A DNA stretch of 64,000 nucleotides, from the NCBI GenBank assembly GCA_008711295.1, contig VUYV01000499.1:354650-418649 (forward strand), written 5' to 3'. How positions within the stretch are numbered: position 1 is the stretch's first letter; the number at the start of each line of letters is the position of its first letter. The notes beneath the pieces were generated by a model. The model was not told the DNA's origin. It ran no database searches and saw only the letters and a list, made by a program, of their open reading frames with translations. Of the stretch, positions 13,279 to 24,966 are shown piece by piece. The translations under genes and the position numbers were made by a program. This DNA comes from Anarhynchus alexandrinus (lineage: Eukaryota > Chordata > Aves > Charadriiformes > Charadriidae).

Positions 13279-16200
13279 TTTTTTTCCAAAATTATTTTTC
13301 ATTTCAGCAAGGGGGTCCTTTCATGCAGTGTCTTCTGCCTTATTTAAAGCATTTATATGATGTACCCTAAAAAAATTAAACCAAAGATAAATATATAAAA
13401 TATATAAAATAAATGCACTTTTTAGAAAATTTTAAAACATTTCATCCAAAAGAATGATCACAAAGTTCAACAGCGGAAGCAGCTATTGGTCCTTTGGAAT
13501 TAATAGTAATATCATGATTTATAGCATCGACAATTCTATGTCTGAGTTATTCTATGATTCTTTAAAATCATCACTCTAATTATGTTTTCTTTCCTTTTTA
13601 AAAACTGGTTTGATCATTCCATGTGTGAGCCACACCCTGCAAAAACGAAAGGCTTTGCACACCTAATTTAAGATTTAACCTAGTATCAGTGGTAAACCTG
13701 TTTCAGGCTGTCATTCTCTTGCTTAAAATGCTGTGGAACTCAAGGGTTTCTGTTTGCTTGTTTAGCAAATCAATTTATTGTAATCTGCCATGGCTTACAA
13801 CTTGATTCCTGCAGTCCAAGATGTATAGTGCGCTTTTCTTCCACTAAAAATAATTGGTAAAAAAATTTCACTGACTTCTTTTTGTTTTCAAGTGCATTGA
13901 ATGTAACAAAAAGAGCCAGCTTGATAGCACTGTAAGCTAAACTCTCATAATTGTGCTCAGAGCAGACAACAGACAATCAGACCTCCTCACATAAACCCAG
14001 AAACCTTCAGCTTTTCACCTAGGTGCAGCTGTTTTCATGTGATCTTGCTGAGGTTTTCAGCGGTGGTCACAGTTGCTGATCACTAAGAACTGCATTGGTA
14101 CTACCCCGCATTGCTCCTAGACTTCTGAAAAGGTTTTGTGGGAAGAAAAAAACCAGCTTCTTAATTCATGTTGCTTTAGGCTATCATGATGCTACAGTCT
14201 AAAAGATCCCTAGCTTTAGAGCTGCAGAATCCCGGGGAAGTTCGGGAACCTGACTCTGCGGTGACCTTTTCTGAAAAAAAGGTCAGCATGCCACAGACAG
14301 ACTTGCCAAGTCAACTGCTTTTCCCTGTAGACTAAAGCTTTGTGGTCTTATCCGCAGATCTGTCAGGAAACTTGGCCAAGCGACTGCTTTTTGTTGTTTC
14401 AGGCACAATTTGTGTGTTGAATGGAGTTTCATACTAAATGAGAATGATTTCAGTACAATGGAAGTAAACTTAGCATCCTGTGGCTCCCTCTGCATTATCT
14501 CCAAATTGTTACGATTTTAATGCAGATTTCCTTGATTCATTCATAGGATTTGGTTCTGTACAAATCTCACTCACCCATTTTCATGCTTCTTCCTTTGTTC
14601 TGTCAGAGTTGAGAAGGGGACAACTTATTTGGTACATTAAGGAATGATCTTCCAATGGTTTGAATTAGCTTAGGATCAAAAAATAACCTCATTACTGCCA
14701 CCTCATTATCTCCTATGCTAAAGAGCTTCAAAGCACAGGGTTTTATTTCCTTTATTTTAGGGGAGCATTTTTTGGGGTACAGAATCTGGACAGGCCATTC
14801 CCAGTTATTTTAAACAGTCACAGAAATGTTTTGACAGTCGGGAGTAGCTTAAGGTGGCAGTTTTGCTTTGACAGTGGCTTGGGGCTTTTTAGTTTTAACT
14901 GAAGATTAAATTTGGGCCAGAACAAATATGTGCTCTTCCCATCCTCTTCCTTCAAACTTCTCTTTGTGAGATAAATATACATTAATACTGAAAAGACTGC
15001 AGAAGCTGAAGATTTTATTGTATTAAACCTCTCTGGTATCATATTTTCCCCTGCTTTCCTTTATTTCTGTTTATTTGCTTCTTAGATTGGGATACCTGTT
15101 TAGGGCAAGAACTGTGTCTTTGGGTAGTATTAATCAGCTAATGCATCTTTGGAGACAATTTTGTGAATTTTTCTGTTAATATTTTAGAAGTAGACTCTTA
15201 CCTGTAACAGTTATTTTTACCGATTAACTGTTCCGGGTCAGATTCTCTGTTCTTCTAGGTCTCCAGACCTATACTGAAAGCTGCAGGAATCTACTGATTT
15301 ATAGCCACTGCACGTCTGACCCAGAGTTCATGCAGTTATTTCACTGAAATATAATATGAAACTAGGAATGTGTATGCTGCTAGTGAGTTAAAACTTTATT
15401 TACGTGACTACTGTAGCAAAAATATATGCCAATCGACAGTGGCTTCTATATTGAATACTGTCAGGTCATTGTCCAGTCATGCCCACACGGACTCCCTAAT
15501 AGACACAGAATTCAGATGCTGGACACAGATATGACATTGGAAACTGGGAGCTCTGAGGTTGCACTGACAGGGATCGATGAATCACGGCCTGATCTGAGTC
15601 AAAGATGTTACTCTCTTAATTTTTCATTAACCACAGAGGAAGCCTCAACCAACGTGCTTACAGCAGAGTGAAGAATGAATATGCCAAATTCCTATGTGAG
15701 TCACAGACCAAATGCTGTGGATCAAAAGCTCAGTGGCTGAACTTTGCAGTGGGCTTTGTAAGAATAAATTGCACTTGAGAGTCCCAGTGATACCTGTCAC
15801 TGCTGCGGGTTCTGTGTTCAGATAGCTCTGCAGTGGTGCCGCTTAGCACAAATATACTCACCTAGAATTTTTTATGTGCTCTAAAGAATAACTTGTCATC
15901 AAACCTGAATATCAGTAACTTTATATATGATGAACAAAGATAGATTGTTCTCATCCATGGCAAAAAAAAAATAAAATAATCAGGGGAATATACGTCAGTT
16001 GGCTGTTTATTTGTTTTATGATACAGTTGGCTGAATTGACTCAAATTGAGTTTTATGATACAACTAAAGCAACTTCAGTTGCTTTATGATGCTCTTCCCA
16101 TCAAGTTCTATCTGTTTAAAAAAGGTGACAGAGCTGAATTTGTGGGACTCCTGTCCTTTCTTATTATCAGAAGGACATAGTGAGATATTTTGAGTCTGGC

Positions 16201-19200
16201 AGCACTACTGGCTATTTTGGCTGGTGTTGTGCAGGGATTGGCCGTTAGCAGCTCCATGCATGTGTTGTAGCAGCAAGCATTTGGTTGCCTCTAAGGGTTG
16301 TATCCCCTGACAGGACACTTGTGGTGCTGTCCAGAAAAGAGCAGGGAGACTGGTGGTGATGCATAACATAATGCTCAAATTTACACAATTGCTTTGTTTC
16401 GGTAATTGAGGGAATGTTGGATTTTACAGGATGATCCCTGATCAGCTGTGAAATTCTGGTGGAGCTTTGTGAAGAACTGAAACTTTCTAGCAATCATTGT
16501 GCTTATATGCCACAACCTTTTACACCTTTTCACAACTTCTTAAATACCCCATCTTTCAAAATTATGGATTTGCTCTGAGTGCTCATCCATAAAAAACCTC
16601 TGACCTCCTGTTGTCTGAAAGGAAGTTGTTTAACAAACAGACATTCTGTACTGATCCACTGCCTTGGCCAGGTAAAAATGGCCGTTAAAACCACAATAAT
16701 TCCAGCTCAAATATTTTGAAAGAACTTGTATAATCTGCTCCTTTCTTTTTAATGTGAAAAAATGTCTGTATTTTTCTAGCAAGTTTTTTTTTTGAAGAAC
16801 AGCCACAACAGAATGTGACAAGACAAACTCAGTGAAAGCTACACAAGGATAGAACCTTGCCCACTGATACTGAGTTTATTTGAAACTCCACTCCTGCACA
16901 CGGTCACCTGAGGCGTTTGGGTTTGCAGCTTTGTGCTACCACACCTGTGTTAGTTACCTGGCAAGCACATCTTTTACATTCCACGCGTTGTCTGGCTCTC
17001 AGTCCACACACAGATGCGTGCACATATATTCACACCACAGTGAGCAAAAGTGATCAAACAGAGCTGATATACTGTGCAACAAAACACCATAGAAATGTTG
17101 ATGAAAAGGCTACGTAGAAAAGACTTTTAGAAAACTGTGTTCATCTACGCGTGTATAAATGAAAACCGGCAATTTTGTCTCAACACTAAAGAATTTGTTG
17201 ATTAAAAAAAGATAACCAATATGCAAAAACTACGTGTTGTATGCATAAAATGAATGTGTTACATACGTGTTTGGTATTCCATGGCATATGTGAGATAAAA
17301 TTCAATATGCAATTATGTGAAATTGTTTACTATATTTGGTTAATTCTTCCCATTCTTTCATACCTCAGTGTGTGATGGTAGGGATTCAAGTCTGTGACAT
17401 CTGTTCTTGACTTACAGTCTGTGGCTTTTAGAGTTACAAATGTTCATTTGCAAAAGCTACATGGAAATATGTATCACATGTACTATAAATGTTGTACAGC
17501 ATCCAGGCTGTGTCAGCTCTGTTAACTAGATGCTGACACTAGATTTATTGGAAGATGAGACTTGAAAATTAACCAAAACAAAAATATAGTCCTTCTCTCC
17601 AAGCACTCAGAGGTCCTCGTTAACTTCCATTTGCCTTCATAAAAGAAAATTTAAATGGACTATGTACTTATGGAATTTTTGTATAATGATTTTTTTCCAG
17701 AGAAAACTTTGATTCAGACAATGCAAAATGGGCTGTAATATGTTCCTTCCATTTTTAATTCCTTCTTAGACAGTTTTTTCTTCTTTAATGAACTATTTAC
17801 TGGACATGCAACTTTTTACAATAGACATTTTGATAATTTCAAATACAAATTTTCACAAAATCCTCTTGATTTTTGTGAAATGGAAACTTGTTGAAATGTA
17901 TTGTGAACATTTTCCTCCAATGGTTTCAAATGGTCTATCTAAACACAGGCTATGCTCACTATTATTCCTTAGCACCAGTATTTGATATCAGAGTTAAGGT
18001 TATATCTTTCAGGCTGAGAGTGATTGTTTTGTGAGTTAGCAGCAGAGTATCACTGCTGTTTAATACAATACATTCATAATTTATTGTGTTGATATATGGT
18101 TTTTATGATCATCTCTGTGAATTGTCTTCAGGATTTAGTGCAGTTTTAATCAGAGAGGCAAAGCTAGGCAATCCCTGCCTTATATTTATATTTGAAAAAC
18201 AAAAAATCAGCAGAAAACATTTTACATAGAAGAAAGTAAAACTGAATCTACAGAATCTACAGAAGCAAGCTTTACCTTCGGTGACCTAGTTCCCCTTGCG
18301 TCCTTTTACAAGCAGCAGAAAGAGGCTCCTTCTGACAGTAGTTCAGAGGATCTATATGTCTCTTGACCACAGAGCAAGACAAGGGAGATTAATTTTCCTG
18401 GAGTAAAGTTTGGCCTGTGGAAATTACTTTCAATTTTCTCTATTAGAAACAACTTCTGTTTTGCACCAGACTACAGTATTCAGTGCTGGTATCAGACAGT
18501 GCTTGTCTAATTCATTGCAGGAAGGGAGGACGTATATCCTATTGTCTTTTTTTTTTTTTTTTAAGAGGGAAGGTACTGGAACCCATTCGTGCCATTTACC
18601 TTGAAGCAACCCTAGATATAGAAAGTGATTCTGTATTTTGTATACTGAATATATAATCCCATTCTCATTTCTCACTGTCAAAGATATCTGGTGATCTCAT
18701 GTGGAAAGTTGAGAGTGCTGTGTCACGGTCAGCATATTTGGTTTCTTTGGAACTAGGCAACCCCAGCTTAGTCTATTCCAAATAACAACATTTCTTATTA
18801 ATAGGGTTCTTTTTAGAGTATTGATAGTACTTGGCAGGTATGGAGAACTGTGTGTGCTAGATGATGGCCTAGTTAATTGTGGAATTTGATTCTCCTTCAT
18901 TTCGTGAGGTGACTTGCAAATTCTTTCTCTTTTTATCAGATAAGCTTTTTGCAAGCACCAGAAACCAAATTGGGGAAGAACCTAGGATTTTTGTTCTCAG
19001 GTGTGGTAACAATCTCATGTGTTGCAAAGATCGCACAGCTGTCCTGACTTTAGGAGCATTTGAAAATATCTGTTAATGCACTTTATTAAAACCATCTAAT
19101 CTGACCACAAGACCTGACCCAAAGTTCAAGAGCTTTCAATGATGTCACTGTGCTGTGGAGAAGGCCACTAGACCCTTTGAGAGGGAAACAGTCTTCAGTT

Positions 19201-21654
19201 AGCATGAAAATGTCTGTGATTCTGTTTAAAACCTTTCTTCCTGTACTTTATCCTGTCAGTTCTATGCTCGCTTCTCTCCTGACCGCTGTAGTGACCAAAT
19301 TAGCTCTTAAAGTCAAATTGCAAGATGCTCTTGGTGTTTTTCAAAGCCTCGGAATACAGTTCCTTTCTCCTTCTAACAATTTTAGAATGAGCAGGCAGAT
19401 CCAGAAGTCCTTTTTCCTCTCCCAGTGCCAGAGTTGCAGACAGGAAAAGGGAAGAGGATGAGCAGAGGAGCGTTCCTCCACGGTGGTTAGAGGAGGGTTC
19501 CTTTCTCAGGCACTTCCAAACATATGCCCCATTCTGCAGCCTGGCGCGACATTTATAAATGGATTTTCTGAGTTCATGACCTATTTCAAAGCGAATGCTG
19601 GATGCCAACATGTTTTGTCATGGCTCATCTGTGGACACTGGGCACCTGTTGCAGAGAAGGTTCTTCACCCAGGCCTCTCCAGCTGGTAAATCTAAGCTTC
19701 TAATCTGGATAAGAAAAGAACTTGAATAAAAAGAAACAGCCCTGGGTGAATCAGACAGGAACTTAGACAGTATGCAGATAAGATCTTTAGGTAGTTTTTT
19801 TTTTTAATTATTGTTCTTTGCTGAACCTTCAAGCATGTTTATTCAAGTGACGTTGTTAAAAGGCAGCTTATAGAAAACCCAGTTAGGATTCCATGACTTT
19901 TAAGTGCCTCACATGGTCGATTTCGTTTTACTTTTGTCAAAATATGGAAAAAAGGAAGGCCAATAGCTTCGAAATTTAATTTTGAGTACATTTAATTAGA
20001 TGGCAATTAGATTTTCCTATAACCATACAGGTTTGGAGCAAAATTTTGCAAAGCCAACATAACATGAAAGCATTACCTGCTTCTTAATGTGCAAAAAGAA
20101 TGTATGAGAAAACAACCAGGTGTATATCTAAACTGTCACACAGTTAAGAAGAATCTGTGTATAATTTTTTTTTCTTGACCATAAAAGTCGAAGGATTGAC
20201 AAATACCAAAGTATGTTTCTTAAAAATACATGGAGCCTTTTCCATGTCAGTTCCAGAGGCTGCAGTCTGCAAGAGTAGTGTAAGGATCAGGGATGCTGTT
20301 GGGCTAGTGATTCCAAATTGTAAGCTGAAATTAGCTGAAATTTCTTTGAATTTCAGAGGTTTTGCACACAATGTGGGAGATTGGGCAGTACTTAAGAGAA
20401 CAGAGAACAAGATCCGTGAGATCTGTGAAACAGCAAGAGATGAGATTTGATTATCTGATCATGGGTCATTGTATTTTTACCACCGTGGTGATTTCCCACC
20501 ACGCTCTCCTCCTCCTCTCAGCTTCCCAGCATTCGCCAATAGCCAAACAAAATTTTCAGTTTGGTGCATGAAAATCGTGAAAGGACTTGGATTAGATTCC
20601 TATTAGGGCAGAAAAAGGCTTTGGAAATCTGTCATCCCATCAGCCCACAGAAACACTCCACAATACCATATTCTGCAGGATAGAATGGAAAGTATCTAGA
20701 GCACCAAATGTGGCAGCTGGAAACGATTTAAAAAAATACAGAAGATGGGTAGGCCAGTCATGTTATGAGGGGTAAGAGAGGCAGCTGGGAGATTGAAAAG
20801 GGAAGGCCTGAGAGCAGCTGAAAGATGCCAGCAGTCTGTTAGCGAGAGTGTCTGAGAGCTAAGTGGCTGTGTGATGAGAAAACATGCCAAAATGATATGA
20901 AAAACAGCTGGAGAAAAACAAAATTTCAAAGCCTCTGAAACAGGGATGGATATGCAAATTCTGCTAACACTGTTGAATGAGTAAATGAATTACTTTTTTT
21001 TTTTTCCTCTCTGCTTTTGTAAGTTCCTCCTGTTTTCACAAATAACCTCTTTCTGCAAAATCTGTAGGAGTCCTTTTCTGCCGCCTCCTCCTCCTCTTGA
21101 TCTTTTGGGTTTTGGTTGTTCCCTCCACAGAAAATGGGTATCTCTGAACAATACTGTTCACCCATTAAACCAGTATTTTAACTGTTTATTTTTCTATTTC
21201 CTGACCTTAACAAGACCTTCCCTGCTTATTATTCCGAACGTGAAAACCCCTCAGTGGAATACCGTTCTCTGTGAAGAAAATGCGCAGTAGTAGCATTTGT
21301 AGCAGTTGATTTTAATAGTTCCAAATCTCATTCTGGGTAGGACCTATAAGATTTAGATGGCTTTGTATTCCAGAGGGCTAGCTGGAGGAGCTGGCAGGCT
21401 TAAAGGGTCTGATGAACGGTCTCTAGAATTTGGCAGGGTCTGAAACAAGCTGATAATAAGAACGTGGTGACTTTGGAAAGTAAACTGTAAAAATGCACAG
21501 TGGGGCAGATATTCAAGGCTTTATGCATTACAACTGCACCTGTATTTTTGCATGTATTTTATTATACATATAGCTTATAATTTATTTGCATCTGATCACA
21601 TATTTGAATCTAGTCTGGGTGCGTGCATCAGTTATGTGAAGACATCTGCCAATA
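13279..21654. other. Intergenic, no gene recognised
   Basis: AT-rich sequence without a recognisable exon. A possible extra CR1-type tail (imperfect ATTCTATGA words) lies at about 13529-13562 in plus orientation, too short to be sure. Poly(T) runs occur near 18548 and 20993. The repeat cluster at 16 kb is listed separately. Confidence 0.55.
16065..16086. repeat. 10-bp palindrome inside a cluster of short direct repeats
   Basis: TAAAGCAACT and AGTTGCTTTA face each other across a 2-base centre. The neighbourhood also holds CAGTTGGCTG twice (near 15996 and 16024) and TTTATGATRC three times (near 16015, 16052 and 16083). This indicates local duplication. Confidence 0.75.
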
Positions 21655-22972
21655 TCATAGAATCATAGAGTCATAGAATGGTTAGAGTTGGAAGGGATCT
21701 TAAAGATCATCTGGTTCCAACTCCCCTGCCACAGGCAGGGACACCTCCCACTAGACCAGGTTGCTCAAAGCCCCATTCAGCCTGGCCTTGAACACTTCCA
21801 GGGATGGGGCATCCACAGTTTCTCTGGGCAACCTGTTCCAGTGTTTCACCACCCTCACAGTAAATAATTTCTTCTTAATACCTAATCTAAATCTACCCTT
21901 TTTCAGTTTAAAACCATTACCCCTTGTTCTATCACTACACTCCCTGATAACGAGTCCCTCCTTATCTTTCCTGTAGGCCCACTTTAGGTACTGGAAGACT
22001 GCTATAAGGTCTTCTCGGAGCCATCTCTTCTCCAGGCTGAACAACCCCAACTCTCTCAGCTTGTCCTCATAGGAGAGGTGCTCCAGCACTCTGATCATTT
22101 TTGTGGCCCTCCTCTGAACTCATTCCAACAGGTCCATGTCCTTCTTTCATTGGAGGCTTCAGAGCTGGGCGCAGTACTCGAGGTGAGGTCTCACCAGAGC
22201 AGAGTAGAGGGGCAGAATCACCTCCCTTGACTTGCTGGCCACGCTTCCTTTGATGCAGCCCAGGATGCTGTTGGCTTTCTGGGCTGCGATCGCACATTGC
22301 TGGCTCATGTTGAGCTTCTCATCAACCAGCACCCCGGTCCTTCTCCTCAGGGCTGCTCTCAATCCATTCTGTGCCCAGCCTGTATTTGTGCTTGGGATTG
22401 CCCTGACCTACATGCAGGACCTTGCACTTGGCCTTGTTGAACTTCATGAGGTTTTCACAGGGCCACCTCTCAAGCCTGTCAAAGTTCCTGTGGATGGCAT
22501 CCCTTCCCTCCAGCGTGTTGACCGCTGCACACAGCTCGGTGTCATTGGCTAACTTGCTGAGGGTGCACTCAATCCCAACATCCATGTCACCAACAAAGAT
22601 GTTAAATAAAACTGGTCCCAGTACTGACCCCTGAGGAACACCATTGGTTACTGCTTGCCACTTGGACATCGAGCCGCTGACCACAACTCTTTGAGCGCAA
22701 CCATCCAGCCAATTCCTTATCCATTGAGTGGTCCATCCGTCAAATCCATGTCTCTCCAATTTAGAGAAAAGGATGTTGTGCGGGACAGTGTCAAATGCCT
22801 TGCACAAGTCCAGGTAGATGATGTCAGTTGCTCTTCCCTTATCCACCAATGCTGTAACGCCATCCTAGAAGGCCACCAAATTTGTCAGGCACGATTTGCC
22901 CTTAGTGAAGCTATGTTGGCTGTCACCAGTAACCTCCTTATTTTCCATGTGCCTTAGCAGAGTTTCCAGGCT
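21655..22972 (-). mobile_element. CR1 LINE fragment with reverse-transcriptase C-terminal region, 5'-truncated and inactive
   Basis: The tail of imperfect TCATAGAAT units at 21655-21680 marks the 3' end of a minus-strand CR1. Reading leftward from 22.97 kb, the ORF2 product is clear: a block containing [14 protein letters not shown], then [17 protein letters not shown], then a continuation through LEHLSYEDKLRELGLFSLEKR and VVKHWNRLP near the end. The catalytic FADD box, expected just after the GPVLFNIF block, reads LAND here, so a metal-binding aspartate is lost. The frame shifts between about 22.1 and 22.35 kb. The endonuclease and N-terminal RT regions are missing. CR1 is the dominant retrotransposon of birds, and this copy is a dead, 5'-truncated insertion of about 1.3 kb. 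Confidence 0.95.
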
Positions 22973-24690
22973 GTATACAGTAGCATGTTCTTTACCTTTG
23001 AAACTCTGCTGTTTTTCACCTGTGAAAGCAAGAGACAGTATGTGTGTACTTTTTTTTTCAGTAGATCATAAGGAACAAAGAACTTATGTGAAAAGAAGAG
23101 TACAGGAGAAGATCTTAATAGATTCTGTCCCATCAAAAACTGAAATACAGCAACATGAAAAGAGCAAACATGCTGTCTAGCTTCTCTGAAGCTGTTTGCT
23201 AATGACCTTCAATGAACTAGAAAATGTTAGAAAGCGTAGTCTCAGCTTGAAGCCTGAGAGAATAAAAAATAGTAGGCAGAGAGAAGGATGCAAAGAAAGT
23301 GAAAGAGAGAATGGAGATAGTCAATATTTATTTTTCAACAACAATAAAACCCTAATCAGGCAGCAAATTTTTGATAGCTTTCATGCTGCCTGACCTACAC
23401 GGTTATGTCCAGGAAGAGCCGCCGCAGTTTTGGAGGGCATGAAAGTAGACTCACAGAATAACAAAATAATAGAGCAAATTGAAAGGGGGAGAGGGTGTAA
23501 AAATGCAGATTAAAATATATTAGATTGAGAATTTATGAAAGACATCTGAATGATTACCACTTATTATTGGTGAAATATAACTCATTATGTAGCATATGCT
23601 AACTATTTTAACTAAAGAAAATAGCAGAGTCAGGTCAAAAGATTTACAGTCCAATCTGGTAAAATACCAAATGAGACAGAGAGATCTAGAATATTTGCCA
23701 GGGAAAGTTATGCATACCTGGCATAGGGAAAAATACTTGGACTGAGTGAGAAGAAATGTTCATGGTGCCAATTAATTGTTTTTAAAGAAAGCATTTAAAT
23801 TAACATTTCAGACACCTGAAAGCCTTTGACCGTGTATTTTAAAAGAAGATCTTTTGTTTTGGAAGCCCTTGACATTATATTCCCCAACAGGAACAATTAA
23901 CCAAAGCATAAACTTATTAAAAATTTTACATGTAAGATCTAGTGTTGCACATTTTATGCTTAAGTAAATTTGTCTCAGGGATAAGATATTTCAGCTTCCC
24001 TTCATCATTTTCTCAATGACTAGCAGCAGCCTAGGCAATTTATTATTCTACATTCTGGTGTAAATATAGATGGCCTCTGTTTTTTTAGAAAAAGAGTTTA
24101 TGAGAAATGAGTGCAGGTGCACTTATCTGAAAAGAAGTGAGATAGTGGATTTGAGAAATAATGGGGGAGGCGCTGTCCAACTGTTTTTTCAATGCATTGC
24201 CTTTGATAGTTGAAATAGCTCTGCCTTCTACATGTCCTGCTTTCCAGCCTGTAGGTTAAGAAGGTCTTTGCCAGTGGCTTTGTACCACCTTGTGACTTAT
24301 GAGAATTTCCCCCCAAGAAAGCTGTCCAGGTTCATGTGGCCATAGACCTTGAGAAAGGAGAATTTCAGTTGCAGAAGGAAGAACGGTTTGGTCAGTTATA
24401 TTTTTAATTATAATGGGGCACTGGTGGAGAGACTGACTTTGCAGTACCTTATACACCAGGAGCGTGAACCTGTAAATCCAGACAAGCTGCTACAAACTAC
24501 AAATGTGCCTAGGTGGCTCCATTTAAATGGAGTGCAATACTTCAGTTTCACAGTTGTCATGATTCCACCACGTGCTGCTCTTTGAGTGATCTTACTCCAT
24601 ATTGTTTTTCAAAAAAATCCCCAATGCGGGGTGCTTTCTACCACTGCTCAAGAATGAGAACGGCATGAGAGATTTCACTACTGATATTTT
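22973..24690. other. Intergenic, no gene recognised
   Basis: AT-rich spacer between two CR1 fragments of opposite orientation. Only short open frames are present and none is recognised. Confidence 0.55.
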
Positions 24691-24966
24691 TTTTCAGACT
24701 CTGGGGAATTGGCCTCAAGTTACGACAGGGGAGGTTTCGATTGGATATTAGGAAAAATTTCTTCACAGAAAGGGTTGTCAAACATTGGAACAGGCTGCCC
24801 AGGGAAGTGGTGGAGTTGCCATCCCTGGAGGTATTTAAAAGATGGGTAGACGTGGTGCTTAGGGACATGGTTTAGTGGTGGTTTTGGCAGTGTTAGGTTG
24901 ATGGTTGGACTCGATGATCTTAAAGGTCCCTTCCAACCTACACAATTCTATGATTCAATTCTATGA
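24691..24966 (+). mobile_element. CR1 LINE 3'-end fragment
   Basis: The block carries the final part of CR1 ORF2 (wording equivalent to [21 protein letters not shown], then a 'PSLEVFKRW'-like block) and the 3' UTR with 'ttggactcgatgatcttaaa' and 'ggtcccttccaacctac'. It ends in two ATTCTATGA-type units. It is about 275 bp long, severely 5'-truncated, and in plus orientation. Confidence 0.93.

Noticed and set aside
22232..22957. Plus-strand frames across the 22-kb CR1
   Set aside because: These are antisense to the CR1 reverse-transcriptase frame.
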